From Mesotaenium endlicherianum (taxonomy: Eukaryota > Streptophyta > Zygnematophyceae > Zygnematales > Mesotaeniaceae), in the NCBI GenBank assembly GCA_009602735.1, contig WELA01010311.1:360342-390324 (forward strand): DNA of 29,983 bases. Reading direction: 5' to 3'. Every line of letters starts with the position of its first letter. Position 1 is the stretch's first letter. The notes beneath the pieces are model-generated. The model saw only the letters and a list, made by a program, of their open reading frames with translations. It searched no databases and was not told the origin of the DNA. Shown here piece by piece: positions 19,436 to 27,256 of this stretch. A program made the position numbers and the translations under genes.

Positions 19436-20475
19436 TCGTGGATAAATTGACAAAAATGGTCATTTTCATCCCCACAACTGTCAAAGTAACTGCACTCGAA
19501 ACAGCGAGACAGTTCTACAACCATGTAGTATGCCAACATGGGCTACCCTCTAATATCATCTCAGACCGAGACTCAAAATTTACCTCTAAGATCTGGAGAG
19601 CTTTAATGGGGTTGATGGGAGTCAAACAGCTGCTCAGCACAGCAAACCACCCTCAGACTGATGGGCAGACTGAAAGAACTAACCGAGTTCTGCAGGAGGT
19701 GCTAAGAGCATATATTAACCAAAAACAAGATAATTGGGATGACCTGTTGCCTCAAATTCAGTTTGCGGTCAACAGTGCGGTGCACGCGTCAACGGGCAAG
19801 ACTCCTTTTGAACTTAGCCTAGGTAGAGTCCCTAAGTCTCCTGTAGATGTACTGGGGGAGTCTTTAATTGACCCTGAAGGGATTGACAATCCGGTCTCCC
19901 TCCAGTTAACTCAGGAGTTTGCTGACACCCTGTCAGAAGTCCAACAAGACCTGCACAAAGCCCAAGAAAACCACCAAAAATACGCTAATCAACACCGTCG
20001 GGAGCTGACATTTGCTAAGGGCGATTTAGTCAAACTGCATTCTCAGCACCTGTACCTCCCTGGTGTGGTCAAGAAAAAGCTTGGCCCTGTCTGGGTCGGT
20101 CCATATTCGGTCGTGCGTCGTGTCGGTCAGAATGCTTACAAACTGAACATGTCAGCTGAATACAAGGGGCACCCGGTCTTTAATGTCTCCTTCCTGGAAC
20201 CGTACATCAAAGGTGATACACTGTTCACAGGTCGGTCACCTGTCCAACCGCGACCGGTCCCCGCTGTCCGGGACGGCGACCCTGAAGAATATGAGGTCGG
20301 TGAGATTTTGGACGCTCGCTCGGTCCGTCGATCTTCTAAATATGTCATGAAGTACCTCATCCGATGGAAGGGTTACGATGCCTCTGGGGACATTTGGGAG
20401 TTTAAAGACCAGCTGACCAATGCCAAAGGGGCGTTGAAATGGTTCCACCTTCGGGCGGCTGGGGCACCACCCTAA
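19372..20475 (+). CDS. pol: Inner chromovirus integrase catalytic core with C-terminal chromodomain
   Basis: Open for 367 codons. The DDE residues are Asp at 19381 (MDWVVTL), Asp at 19564 (ISDRDSKF) and Glu at 19672 (DGQTERTN), the last two 36 residues apart as in D,D(35)E integrases. A GPY/F-type module follows (KKKLGPVWVGPYSVVRRV). The C-terminus is a chromodomain (about 20284-20450: EEYEVGEILDARSVRRS, YLIRWKGY, IWEF), which in chromoviruses steers integration to modified histone tails. Upstream frameshift and stop mean this part cannot be translated as part of Pol in this copy, although the segment itself is intact. Confidence 0.92.
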   Translation: MSMDWVVTLPRTANGHDSILVVVDKLTKMVIFIPTTVKVTALETARQFYNHVVCQHGLPSNIISDRDSKFTSKIWRALMGLMGVKQLLSTANHPQTDGQTERTNRVLQEVLRAYINQKQDNWDDLLPQIQFAVNSAVHASTGKTPFELSLGRVPKSPVDVLGESLIDPEGIDNPVSLQLTQEFADTLSEVQQDLHKAQENHQKYANQHRRELTFAKGDLVKLHSQHLYLPGVVKKKLGPVWVGPYSVVRRVGQNAYKLNMSAEYKGHPVFNVSFLEPYIKGDTLFTGRSPVQPRPVPAVRDGDPEEYEVGEILDARSVRRSSKYVMKYLIRWKGYDASGDIWEFKDQLTNAKGALKWFHLRAAGAPP

Positions 20476-20551
20476 CTGTCACTTCAGTAGACATGGGAAG
20501 GTGACAGGAGGTCCTGTCTCCATATAAGTTGGAGGGGGATGTGACAGTTAG
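20472..20551. repeat. 11-bp inverted repeat enclosing the pol stop codon and a polypurine tract
   Basis: CTAACTGTCAC (20472-20482) and GTGACAGTTAG (20541-20551) are perfect inverted copies. A shorter inverted pair, GACAGGA/TCCTGTC, lies between them around 20503-20518. The GTGACAG word recurs about four times up to 20570. This could form a hairpin in the RNA just after pol. Confidence 0.75.
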
Positions 20552-20824
20552 TGACAGTTGTGACAGGCAGCCCACCTTTAAAATTAAGTTGGAGGGAGTG
20601 GTATTTTGTTTCGGGATCAGCCGGAAAATCTTTGATAACCATATTACACACTCAACCTGCGCTCACACTCACTTTCTCTCTAACTCAATTTTCCCTTATA
20701 TTCACTCACACCAGGTATTTCACACTAGGAACTCTCCCGATCGCGTTCCTCTTCATCAAGGGCACTCAGTAGCGGCAAAAATATCATGACTTCACTAACT
20801 GCATTGTGTTTATGATTGAGCAGG
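20528..20824 (+). other. Possible relic polypurine tract and LTR start, leader of the accessory gene
   Basis: AGTTGGAGGGGGATGTGACAG at 20528-20548 has the same form as the functional tract and LTR start at 22552-22565 (AGTTGGAGGGATTG). About 280 bases without a protein-like frame follow, up to a pyrimidine-rich stretch, a TTGAGCAG acceptor-like end at 20824 and the accessory ATG at 20825. It may be the remnant of another element's 3' LTR, or a leader/intron giving a spliced accessory mRNA. A TATA-like CATATAAG lies at 20521. Confidence 0.4.
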
Positions 20825-21601
20825 ATGACTCAACAGTTGCAACTCAAGAGGAAGAGAAGGGCGGAAGAGGCACATGCAGAATACTTGCAATTCCGTGGAG
20901 ACATCGAATCATCCTCCATCTCCGCTCGAGAATCACAACGACTCCAACAACAGCGGGAGGCACAGAAGAAAAAGGAGGAGGAGGAACAGGCCAGACTGAG
21001 GCAGGAAGAACTGGACAGAAGAGCTGCAGAGGAGGCCAAGAAAGCAGAGGAGGAGAGGCAAGCTGAGGAGAGGCGGAAGCAGCAGGCTGAAGAAGAGCAG
21101 AGGAGAATCAGCAGCTACCGCTACACAGTACTGGTCAAGGGCTTCGAACTACTGGAGGAGGCCTTCAAGTATGCTCAGAGAAGTCGCAGTGAGTCACAGA
21201 AGGACATCCTCCAGAGGGAAGGGGAGACATCCGAAAACTTTGACAAGTATATAGAGGTCAGCACGGGGCTCCTCCTCTACCACGATTACGCCAGGATGGT
21301 AGGTTATACGGTCAGAGAGGCCAAGGCAATGGCCCAGGTGAACGAAGCAGGGGCTGTGTCGATTCCTGGTATCTGGGGGGAAGATAGGGTCATCAGGATG
21401 ATCCCCATGGACGCGGACAGCTTTAAGCACTCTACAGCCCATAACAGGTTCAAGGCCATGTATAATGAGGTGGAGAGAAGGAGCTGGGAATTCTTGGCCA
21501 GGGAAACCAGTCAGCTAGACTTTGCAGGGCACTGGTACCCTTGTACTCTTAAAAGGACAGTCTTGCCTTCTTCCAAAAGCCCACTGATTGGCGGTGGATG
21601 A
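20825..21601 (+). CDS. Accessory protein of the inner chromovirus, N-terminal part (coiled coil plus unknown domain)
   Basis: The ATG at 20825 follows a splice-acceptor-like sequence. The 258-codon product starts basic (LKRKRRAEEA), then has a long Glu/Lys/Arg/Gln coiled coil (about residues 30-95). After that comes an unrecognised, probably globular segment with the words YRYTVLVKGFELLEEAFKY, GLLLYHDYARMVGYTVREA, IPGIWGEDRVIRMI and FAGHWYPCTLK. No signal peptide, membrane segment or zinc knuckle is visible, so it is not an evident envelope protein or Gag, although it lies in the env position between pol and the 3' LTR. The last 16 codons look out of phase: protein-like sequence continues in the -1 frame after an A-run at 21551-21554. 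Confidence 0.6.
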   Translation: MTQQLQLKRKRRAEEAHAEYLQFRGDIESSSISARESQRLQQQREAQKKKEEEEQARLRQEELDRRAAEEAKKAEEERQAEERRKQQAEEEQRRISSYRYTVLVKGFELLEEAFKYAQRSRSESQKDILQREGETSENFDKYIEVSTGLLLYHDYARMVGYTVREAKAMAQVNEAGAVSIPGIWGEDRVIRMIPMDADSFKHSTAHNRFKAMYNEVERRSWEFLARETSQLDFAGHWYPCTLKRTVLPSSKSPLIGGG

Positions 21602-22416
21602 CCATCAACATGAGGGACCAGCAGAATGACAGGGCAACGGATGAGGATTTCTTGACATACCTAGAGGGGAACATAGTATTGCCCCCTCACATTGCGGCTT
21701 GGGACCCAAGATTGGATGGAGTCAGAGATTGCTTGAGCCAAGAAATGCAGGGGGACAGGAGCAGGGCTCGAGAGTCATTCTCAAAAGGGAAGCACGCTTA
21801 TGCCGAATGGGCAAGCAAGCAGGGGGGAATGGACCTGTATGCGGTCCGGACTCAGCAGCCCCCACCAGCACTGAAAAGGGGAAGGTCAGTGGAATATTCT
21901 TTTTCTCGGGAGGAACTGGAGCAGCTGACAAAAGAGACCCCAGAAGTCTCAGAGGAACCCGGGGACGGAGAGGAGGAGGAGTCAGAGGAAGAGGAGGAGG
22001 AAGGCGAGGTGGAGGACACTAGCCCCGCCGTGATCCTGACACCTGCCACATCCCCTGTAAGGGAGAAGACGGGGTTGGCCCAGCAGCAACTCGCTGAAGA
22101 GGAGGATATCACTTGGCTGGGAACTGCCAGAGGACAGGACCCATCTCCAGGCACGGAGACCCAGTCAGACAGGGCAGACAGGAGGGCTGCTAGAGAAATA
22201 GCCAGAGGCCTGCCGGCATCTCCCTCGCAGAGAGGGCATGTACCCTTAGCTCATGTCATGCGACATCCTTCTGGGATGCGGGTATATGTACCAGTCAGTT
22301 TGAGGGATGACCGTGCAGGAGGAAACAGCACAGTTACTGCGTTCTCCGCCGGGTCCCTACACGGAACCTCCCTCTCTGACAGGCTTCAGAAGACCCCAAG
22401 ACAGGAGGAGGACTGA
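21598..22416 (+). CDS. Accessory protein of the inner chromovirus, C-terminal part (acidic tail)
   Basis: This 272-codon frame overlaps the preceding stop by ATGA. The frame is already open upstream from 21553 (DSLAFFQKPTDWRW), so it is more likely the second half of one protein of roughly 530 residues split by a -1 shift than a separate gene. It has an unrecognised segment (DFLTYLEGNIVLPPHIAAWDP, GKHAYAEWASKQGGMDLYAV), a very acidic run of Glu (residues about 120-140), and a Ser/Pro/Arg-rich end. The composition suggests a nuclear or nucleic-acid/histone-interacting protein, but that is a guess. About 145 bases without features separate it from the 3' LTR. Confidence 0.55.
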   Translation: MTINMRDQQNDRATDEDFLTYLEGNIVLPPHIAAWDPRLDGVRDCLSQEMQGDRSRARESFSKGKHAYAEWASKQGGMDLYAVRTQQPPPALKRGRSVEYSFSREELEQLTKETPEVSEEPGDGEEEESEEEEEEGEVEDTSPAVILTPATSPVREKTGLAQQQLAEEEDITWLGTARGQDPSPGTETQSDRADRRAAREIARGLPASPSQRGHVPLAHVMRHPSGMRVYVPVSLRDDRAGGNSTVTAFSAGSLHGTSLSDRLQKTPRQEED

Positions 22417-22550
22417 CTCCCCTGACCATAGGGCCCCAGGGGCATCTCCCTCCTAAGGGGCACAGCATGCTGGATGGGAGAGGGATCAGTAATTTCAGTT
22501 GGGGAAACCTATGTACCCTGTGTTAGTGTTGTCGAGGCGACAACATGTTA

Positions 22551-22562
22551 AGTTGGAGGGAT
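22551..22562 (+). other. Inner chromovirus polypurine tract
   Basis: AGTTGGAGGGAT lies immediately before the TG of the right LTR, the position of the plus-strand primer. A near copy is found at 20528. Confidence 0.75.
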
Positions 22563-23313
22563 TGTAATGAATCAGTATATTGGTTGATATAATATTCATT
22601 TAAATATAACAGTTAAATAAGTTCAGCCTGCTGAACCCTAGTTAATAATCAGTCTGCTGGACTTTATGCTTAATATCAATTTAATGACTCAGCCGAAAGC
22701 AGCAGGCTGAAGTCAGCTTAAGTCAGCTTGCTGACACATTCTTTGACAGCCAGCTGAGTTCCGTACTCGGTAGCAGCGGACTGCCTCGATATGCATCTAA
22801 GTGTGGTATGCTAGATGAATGGCCAGATGACATCCCTATGATGGATGGCGATTTGGGATGATGGGAGATGGCGGTGGATTTGGTTAACCGAGGTCCTACC
22901 AACGTGGTTAACTCTCGGGTAGGCGGTGCCATCGCACTGGCCGTTGAACAGTAAACTCATTCCATGTATATATGCTAGGCATTGCTATCGAGTTCGGCNT
23001 ATATGCTAGGCATTGCTATAGAGTTCGGCATTCGGAAACAAGGCCAACTCTCTCGTACAGCTTACTGAGAGAGATCTGAATCCAAGGCGAGAAGCCATTG
23101 ATACGCACTGTTTTCTAACCTTGCTTATGTATGAATTTACTGAGTGCATTATTGATGCTAGTTTACTCGCATTTGATTTACGAGTATTGTTCACTGCTAG
23201 TGTGTTGTCCTTTTGCCGTTTAATCAATTAACGGAAAATCCATAAAGATTACTTGCTGATATAAAGATCTTTATTAATTGTTAATCGCCTATTTGGTAAG
23301 TCGATTCATTTCA
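22563..23313 (+). repeat. Inner chromovirus right LTR (includes a duplicated 30-bp block at an N)
   Basis: Matches 13422-14142 with many substitutions and small indels. It is longer by about 31 bases because 22969-22998 is repeated at 23000-23029 around the N at 22999. It ends ATTTCA, followed by the GCAGG duplication. Confidence 0.92.
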
Positions 23314-23318
23314 GCAGG
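23314..23318. repeat. Target-site duplication GCAGG, right copy
   Basis: Identical to 13417-13421. Together they fix the inner element ends to the base. Confidence 0.9.
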
Positions 23319-23863
23319 AAAGCTCAAGTAGCTGGGAAGCCAACCAAAAGTATCTATCGTCTTCACCAGAGCGAGCATCGTTACAAGACATGTCAGAAGA
23401 ATCTGAGAAGAAGGCTCCTGAGCCTACAGCTGAAAATAATGGATACTGCCTACACCAAGTACCAAGGCAAGAACGCCAGTGCAATCTTGGTGAATGGGCC
23501 GAAGAGAGTAGCCAGAAGTCAGAAGATTCTGGAGGGTCTGCGAAGACCATATGTCTCAAAGTAATATTCGAAGAACGCCAGGAGGAGTTGGACAAGAAAC
23601 TATCTACAACACCTGCCTTGATGAGCCCAGAGCCGCAAGCTAAGGGGCAACAGCAGGCTTCAGCCAGTCAAACAGCTGAACACATTGCAAGGCCAATCAT
23701 GGAGCAGCTGTTGGACGCAGGCGCCCGACAACACCAGGAACGGGAAGTGGCTAAGGCGGCAAGCTGAAAGGGGCAAAGTGCCCTAGTGGAAGCGTAGTGA
23801 CTCACGAGGAACAAAGCTAGTCGCAATCATACTCAAGAGTGCAGCGGCATATCACTAACAAGC
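23319..23863 (+). pseudogene. Linker protein X, second segment
   Basis: Continues the frame left at 13421: 520 bases before the insertion and 446 after it give exactly 322 codons up to TGA 23765-23767. Past that TGA the same frame stays protein-like through TAG and TGA near 23795-23800 to AGC at 23861-23863, where a second insert begins. The sequence is polar and Glu/Gln/Ser-rich (SEESEKKAPEPTAENNGY, EEVAKAA-like end) with helical stretches (IMEQLLDAGARQHQEREV). No family recognised. The three stops are each one C-to-T change from CGA or CAG. Confidence 0.55.
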
Positions 23864-24507
23864 TTAGGAAAAATACTCAACATTTTGAGTGGCAAGAAAC
23901 TGCTCACAAATGGTGTAGGGTGAAAGACCCTGTCATTACAAACCCGTAGAAATTTACAAAAGTGAAAACTGATAAGAAACAAAGAAGTTATGCCTATTTA
24001 TAATTTTCTGCGTATGTGCTCCTCTCTAGGAGGAAGCTACGGATTTTCTTAAGTGTTTGTAAAATCGTCCCTTCCAGAATATTTGTGAGTAAGCCAGATC
24101 AGTCTAATCTGACGTGTCGGGCCGAATTGACGTCCACATACATGCATCGACATTACTAGAATATTCTATCTTAGACGCGCTAAGCTAAACCGAAACTTCT
24201 AGGTAAATCGACCTAGTCGGCACACCGCGTCAGCCGAACTTACGTGAAGGTTCGAGTTCACACTAACGGGCCAGATTGCTCGACGCTGTCGGTCAATCCG
24301 ACGGTCGCACTCACCGCGATTTAAGGACAGTCGTCAACCAACCTCAAAACTAATTAAACTTCAGAAATCCGTAACTCTCTCAATACTTGACCAAATTCGA
24401 TGAACTTTATATCAAAATGACCACAAAAATGCACTGTATACTACTATACAATCAAAACACACTTTTATGAAACTCAAAAATGCACTTTATAAACCTATGA
24501 CCTTACA
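23864..24507. mobile_element. Unidentified ~644-bp insertion in linker protein X, flanked by CAAGC
   Basis: An AT-rich, non-coding segment bounded by direct repeats CAAGC (23859-23863 and 24508-24512; a preceding A also matches). Leaving it out joins AGC 23863 to GCT 24513 in frame. It has no long open frame. Read on the - strand it starts TGTAAGG right after the repeat, which fits a solo LTR in reverse orientation, but that strand ends CCTAA rather than CA, so the class is uncertain. AAAAATGCACT occurs twice near its right end, and CTAGGT-AAATCG-ACCTAG forms a small palindrome near 24200. Confidence 0.55.
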
Positions 24508-24512
24508 CAAGC

Positions 24513-25154
24513 GCTTTGCAATCAGCCATCGTCAACTTGGCAAAACTCAACACTGATAATGAAGGAGAAATGCCACCACCCGGAGCGGAGAAATCAGTTG
24601 AAGATGAGGCAGAGATGCCAGACCTTCCAGGGTTTGACCTGCCGTCAGTCACCAATGAAGAGGAGATTCAGGAAGCAATTCCACATTTTCCTACCCCAGA
24701 ACTGGATGTATTGGAGCTACAAGAACTCAGAACGGATGACTGGGTGAACAACCATTTGATGATGGAAGGACCCAGTCCGGCCGATCTTTACAACAATCTA
24801 AGGTCGCCTACATCAAGCACTCCAACCGCAAGACTACCAGCACCAGAAGCTACCCCACATCAGCTACAACAGCCGCAGGAAGTGGCTGCCTGCACCGCTA
24901 AGGTGGAACCAACACGAGGAAATCCTCACGGTCGCGCAAGCAGACCAAGAAAGGTTGCCCGGGAAGGGAATGCACCTTTCAAGCGGATGCTGATGCGTTA
25001 CTTCAAGTACAGGGGAACAGTTCAGAGAGAAGGGGTTTCGAAAGGAACCACGGCTCCTCCTCCGCAACCTGCAGAGAGAGGGAGAGGATGGCTTGATTCG
25101 CAAAGCCATGACATTGGGAATTCACATTCCCATGGTGCGCCCTTCAACCACTAG
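24513..25154 (+). pseudogene. Linker protein X, third segment
   Basis: Open in the phase that continues from 23863 once the 644-bp insert is left out. Acidic and Pro-rich first half (EDEAEMPDLPGFDLPSVTNEEEI, PTPELDVLELQELR), then a basic stretch (RASRPRKVAREGN) and a Pro/Gln/Arg-rich end. No domain recognised; much of it is likely disordered. A frameshift near 25085 moves the protein-like sequence into the next segment, so the last ~20 residues and stop of this frame are probably spurious. Confidence 0.5.
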
Positions 25155-25740
25155 AACATGGGAGAAGGACAGTTCAGCTCCTAGGACACCTGCAGTGTCG
25201 GAAAGGAAACTGGTAGAGCTAAGAGGCACCATAAGCCGCTTGACAGCAGAAAATGCTGTATACGCACAACTAGCTACGGCCCAAAGATCGCAGACTATGA
25301 CACAAGCATGGACGGTTACGCCACCAGCCACGGAGGAGTTTGGCACAACCGTTGCTCGCATAGCTACCATTGAGCGCGAATGGGGTTGGACAATCGACCC
25401 CAGAGCAGATTCAGCAGGGTGTTCTTTGCCAAACCCACCCCCACCACGTGAAGAAGGAGGAACAGGGACCAGCTGGACTGCGGCCGATGAAGAAAGATTC
25501 TTGAGGTAGCCCNTTGAGGCAGCCCATCCGNAGGCGCCTGACCTACACCACGCAACCAGAAAGGCGACAATCTATCAGGAAAGGTAAGAGGCCTAAGAAG
25601 CAGGCCGCCAAGCCTGAATAGCGGAGGAGCAAGCTGCGAAGCCTGCCACTCCACCGCCTAACAACCTGGCAGAAAAGCCTGAAGGCCAGGATGAGGGCGG
25701 AAAGCCCCCACCCGGACCCAAAGAATAGCAACTACTAGAT
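25087..25740 (+). pseudogene. Linker protein X end/spacer before RT, broken
   Basis: After the frameshift the sequence reads EDGLIRKAMTLGIHIPMV and ERKLVELRGTISRLTAENAVYAQL (a short coiled coil), to TAG 25507-25509. That stop lies in a 12-base block repeated after the N at 25513, and the second block has CAG, so it may not be a real stop. Further on come a Pro/Lys-rich stretch, a TGA at 25615, and a TAG before the RT linker. No family assigned. Confidence 0.45.
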
Positions 25741-26842
25741 GCCTGTATTGGGGAAAAGCAGCCAGCAACTGAGGTCTTCACCATTGGAAACATGGTCTCA
25801 GCCCAACAGAGAGCACAAGTAGTAAGGCTGCTGAAGAAGCACCGCAAGGTGTTTGCTTTTACCAAAGAGGAGATTGGTAGAACAACCGCCAGTGTGTGTG
25901 AGATCACACTAACTACTGATGACCCAATCAGACCTGGGCCGCATAAGCTCAGTTAGACCGAATGGGACTGTGTGGAGAAAACTTGCCAGGAGCTGCACAA
26001 GCTCGGCATGATTGAGAAATCAACCTCAATACATGGAGCTCCTACGGTAGTAGTTGCCAAGAAGGACGAGGATGGCAATTATACAGCCACTCGTATGTGT
26101 GGGGACTACAGACGACTGAACCTTCACACGGAGCCAGACAGCTATGTGATGCCTACACCAGAGCGGATTTCTGCAATTGCTACCACCGGGAAGGTGTTCA
26201 GCATCATCGATCTACGCCAAGGGTTCAACCAGATCCCTGTGAAAACAGAGGATTGAGGTAAGACCGCTTTCTGGGCTCAAAGGGAACTTTGGCAATGGAC
26301 GTTAATGCCGTTTGGGCTGAAAAATGCCCCAGCCATCTTTCAGAGGACTATGGATAAAGTGCTGGAGGGGCTGGATTTTGCAAAACCATACACTGATGAC
26401 GTAGTGGTATTAAGCAAGTCCATAGAGGAGCACCTTGAGCACTTGGAACAAGTGTTCCAGCACCTAGAGAAATTCCAGATGACACTGCATCCTGGAAAGT
26501 GCAGATTCTTTGAGGCACATGTGCCTTACTTAGGACATGAGATTGGGAACAATGCTATGTCTCCTCAGGCTGTAAAGACTGAAGCCATTTACAAGATACC
26601 TGCACCAGCGAATGTGTCTAAGCTGAAAGCTCTGTTAGAGCTAAGCGGATACTATCGTAAATTTGTGAAGGATTATAGCAAAATTGCTAAACCCTTGACA
26701 AAACTCCAGAAAAAGGACGTACCTTTTGTGTGGACGGAAGCCCGGGAGAAGGCCATGAACGAGCTCAAGCAGCGGCTGGTAACAGCCCCAGTCTTGCGAA
26801 CACCTGACTACTCCAAGCCGTTCAATCTACACACCGACTGGA
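25741..26842 (+). pseudogene. pol: Outer element reverse transcriptase
   Basis: Frame 1 from the linker (VVRLLKKHRKVFAFTKEEIG) through TAG at 25954 and TGA at 26254-26256, otherwise continuous to about 26842. RT blocks are GAPTVVVAKKDEDG, RMCGDYRRLNLHTEPDSY, FSIIDLRQGFNQIPVK with a catalytic Asp, LMPFGLKNAPAIFQRTM, YTDDVVVLS with the catalytic Asp pair at 26395-26400, VPYLGHEIG, and SGYYRKFVKDYSKIAKPL. It would copy element RNA into DNA. The catalytic residues survive, but two in-frame stops prevent a full product. The sequence is clearly different from the inner RT (YTDD versus FLDD). Confidence 0.88.
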
Positions 26843-27256
26843 GTCGTGGCAGTACTCACTCAGGCCGAAAGTCCTAGAGAGGAGTACGTCATTGCCTATG
26901 CCTCGCGCTCTAACAACCAAGCAGAGAGCAACTACTCGTCCTACGAAGGAGAGCTACTGGCAGTGGTTTAGGCTGTTGCACATTTCAAAGAGTATCTATG
27001 GGGGAGGCCCTTCACGCTGATCACAGATCATTCGCCATTACTCTGGCTGATGAAGAATGGAGACCTCACTGGTAAACTGGCTCGTTGGGCTCTCAAGCTC
27101 CAAGAGTACCAGATGACGGTGATACACCGAGCAGGTATACTCAACAACAACGCTGATGGACTCAGCAGAAACCCGGACCCATCCGCAGATGGCTCGAGAA
27201 GACAAAGACCCAAGCAGCACCACAGAATTGGCCGCCTGCCTGGCCGAAATGGCTAG
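26843..27256 (+). pseudogene. pol: Outer element RNase H
   Basis: RT ends with LHTDWSR, which supplies the first catalytic Asp; at about 26845 the frame shifts and continues VAVLTQAESPREEYVIAYAS, then SSYEGELLAVV with the Glu, a TAG near 26968, then LITDHSPLLWL and NNNADGLSRNPD with Asp residues. All four acidic positions expected of a Ty3/gypsy RNase H are visible. It degrades the RNA strand of the hybrid. The TAG falls where the family usually has Trp (LAVVWAV), so a G-to-A change on this strand is likely. The frame printed past about 27170 is replaced by another phase that leads into integrase. Confidence 0.85.

Larger units (their letters stand above)
13422..23313 (+). mobile_element. Nested chromovirus (Ty3/gypsy with chromodomain), 9.9 kb, with accessory 3' gene
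   Basis: The element is bounded by LTRs beginning TGTAATGAATC and ending ATTTCA, by a primer-binding site after the left LTR, by a polypurine tract before the right LTR, and by a perfect GCAGG duplication on both sides. The order is gag, protease, RT, RNase H, integrase, chromodomain, then an accessory gene. It interrupts linker protein X of the outer element, in the same orientation. Lesions include a TAA at 15865, one-base frameshifts near 16957, 18346 and 19290, a TAG near 19362, and a tandem RT duplication, so this copy is defective. The two LTRs differ at roughly 5% of positions by eye. Confidence 0.93.

Noticed and set aside
20529..20789. Small frames between pol and the accessory gene
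   Set aside because: No protein-like composition; the region fits a leader or LTR relic better.
24246..24262. GGTTCGAGTTC resembling a tRNA/SINE B box
   Set aside because: No matching A box or cloverleaf found upstream in the 644-bp insert.
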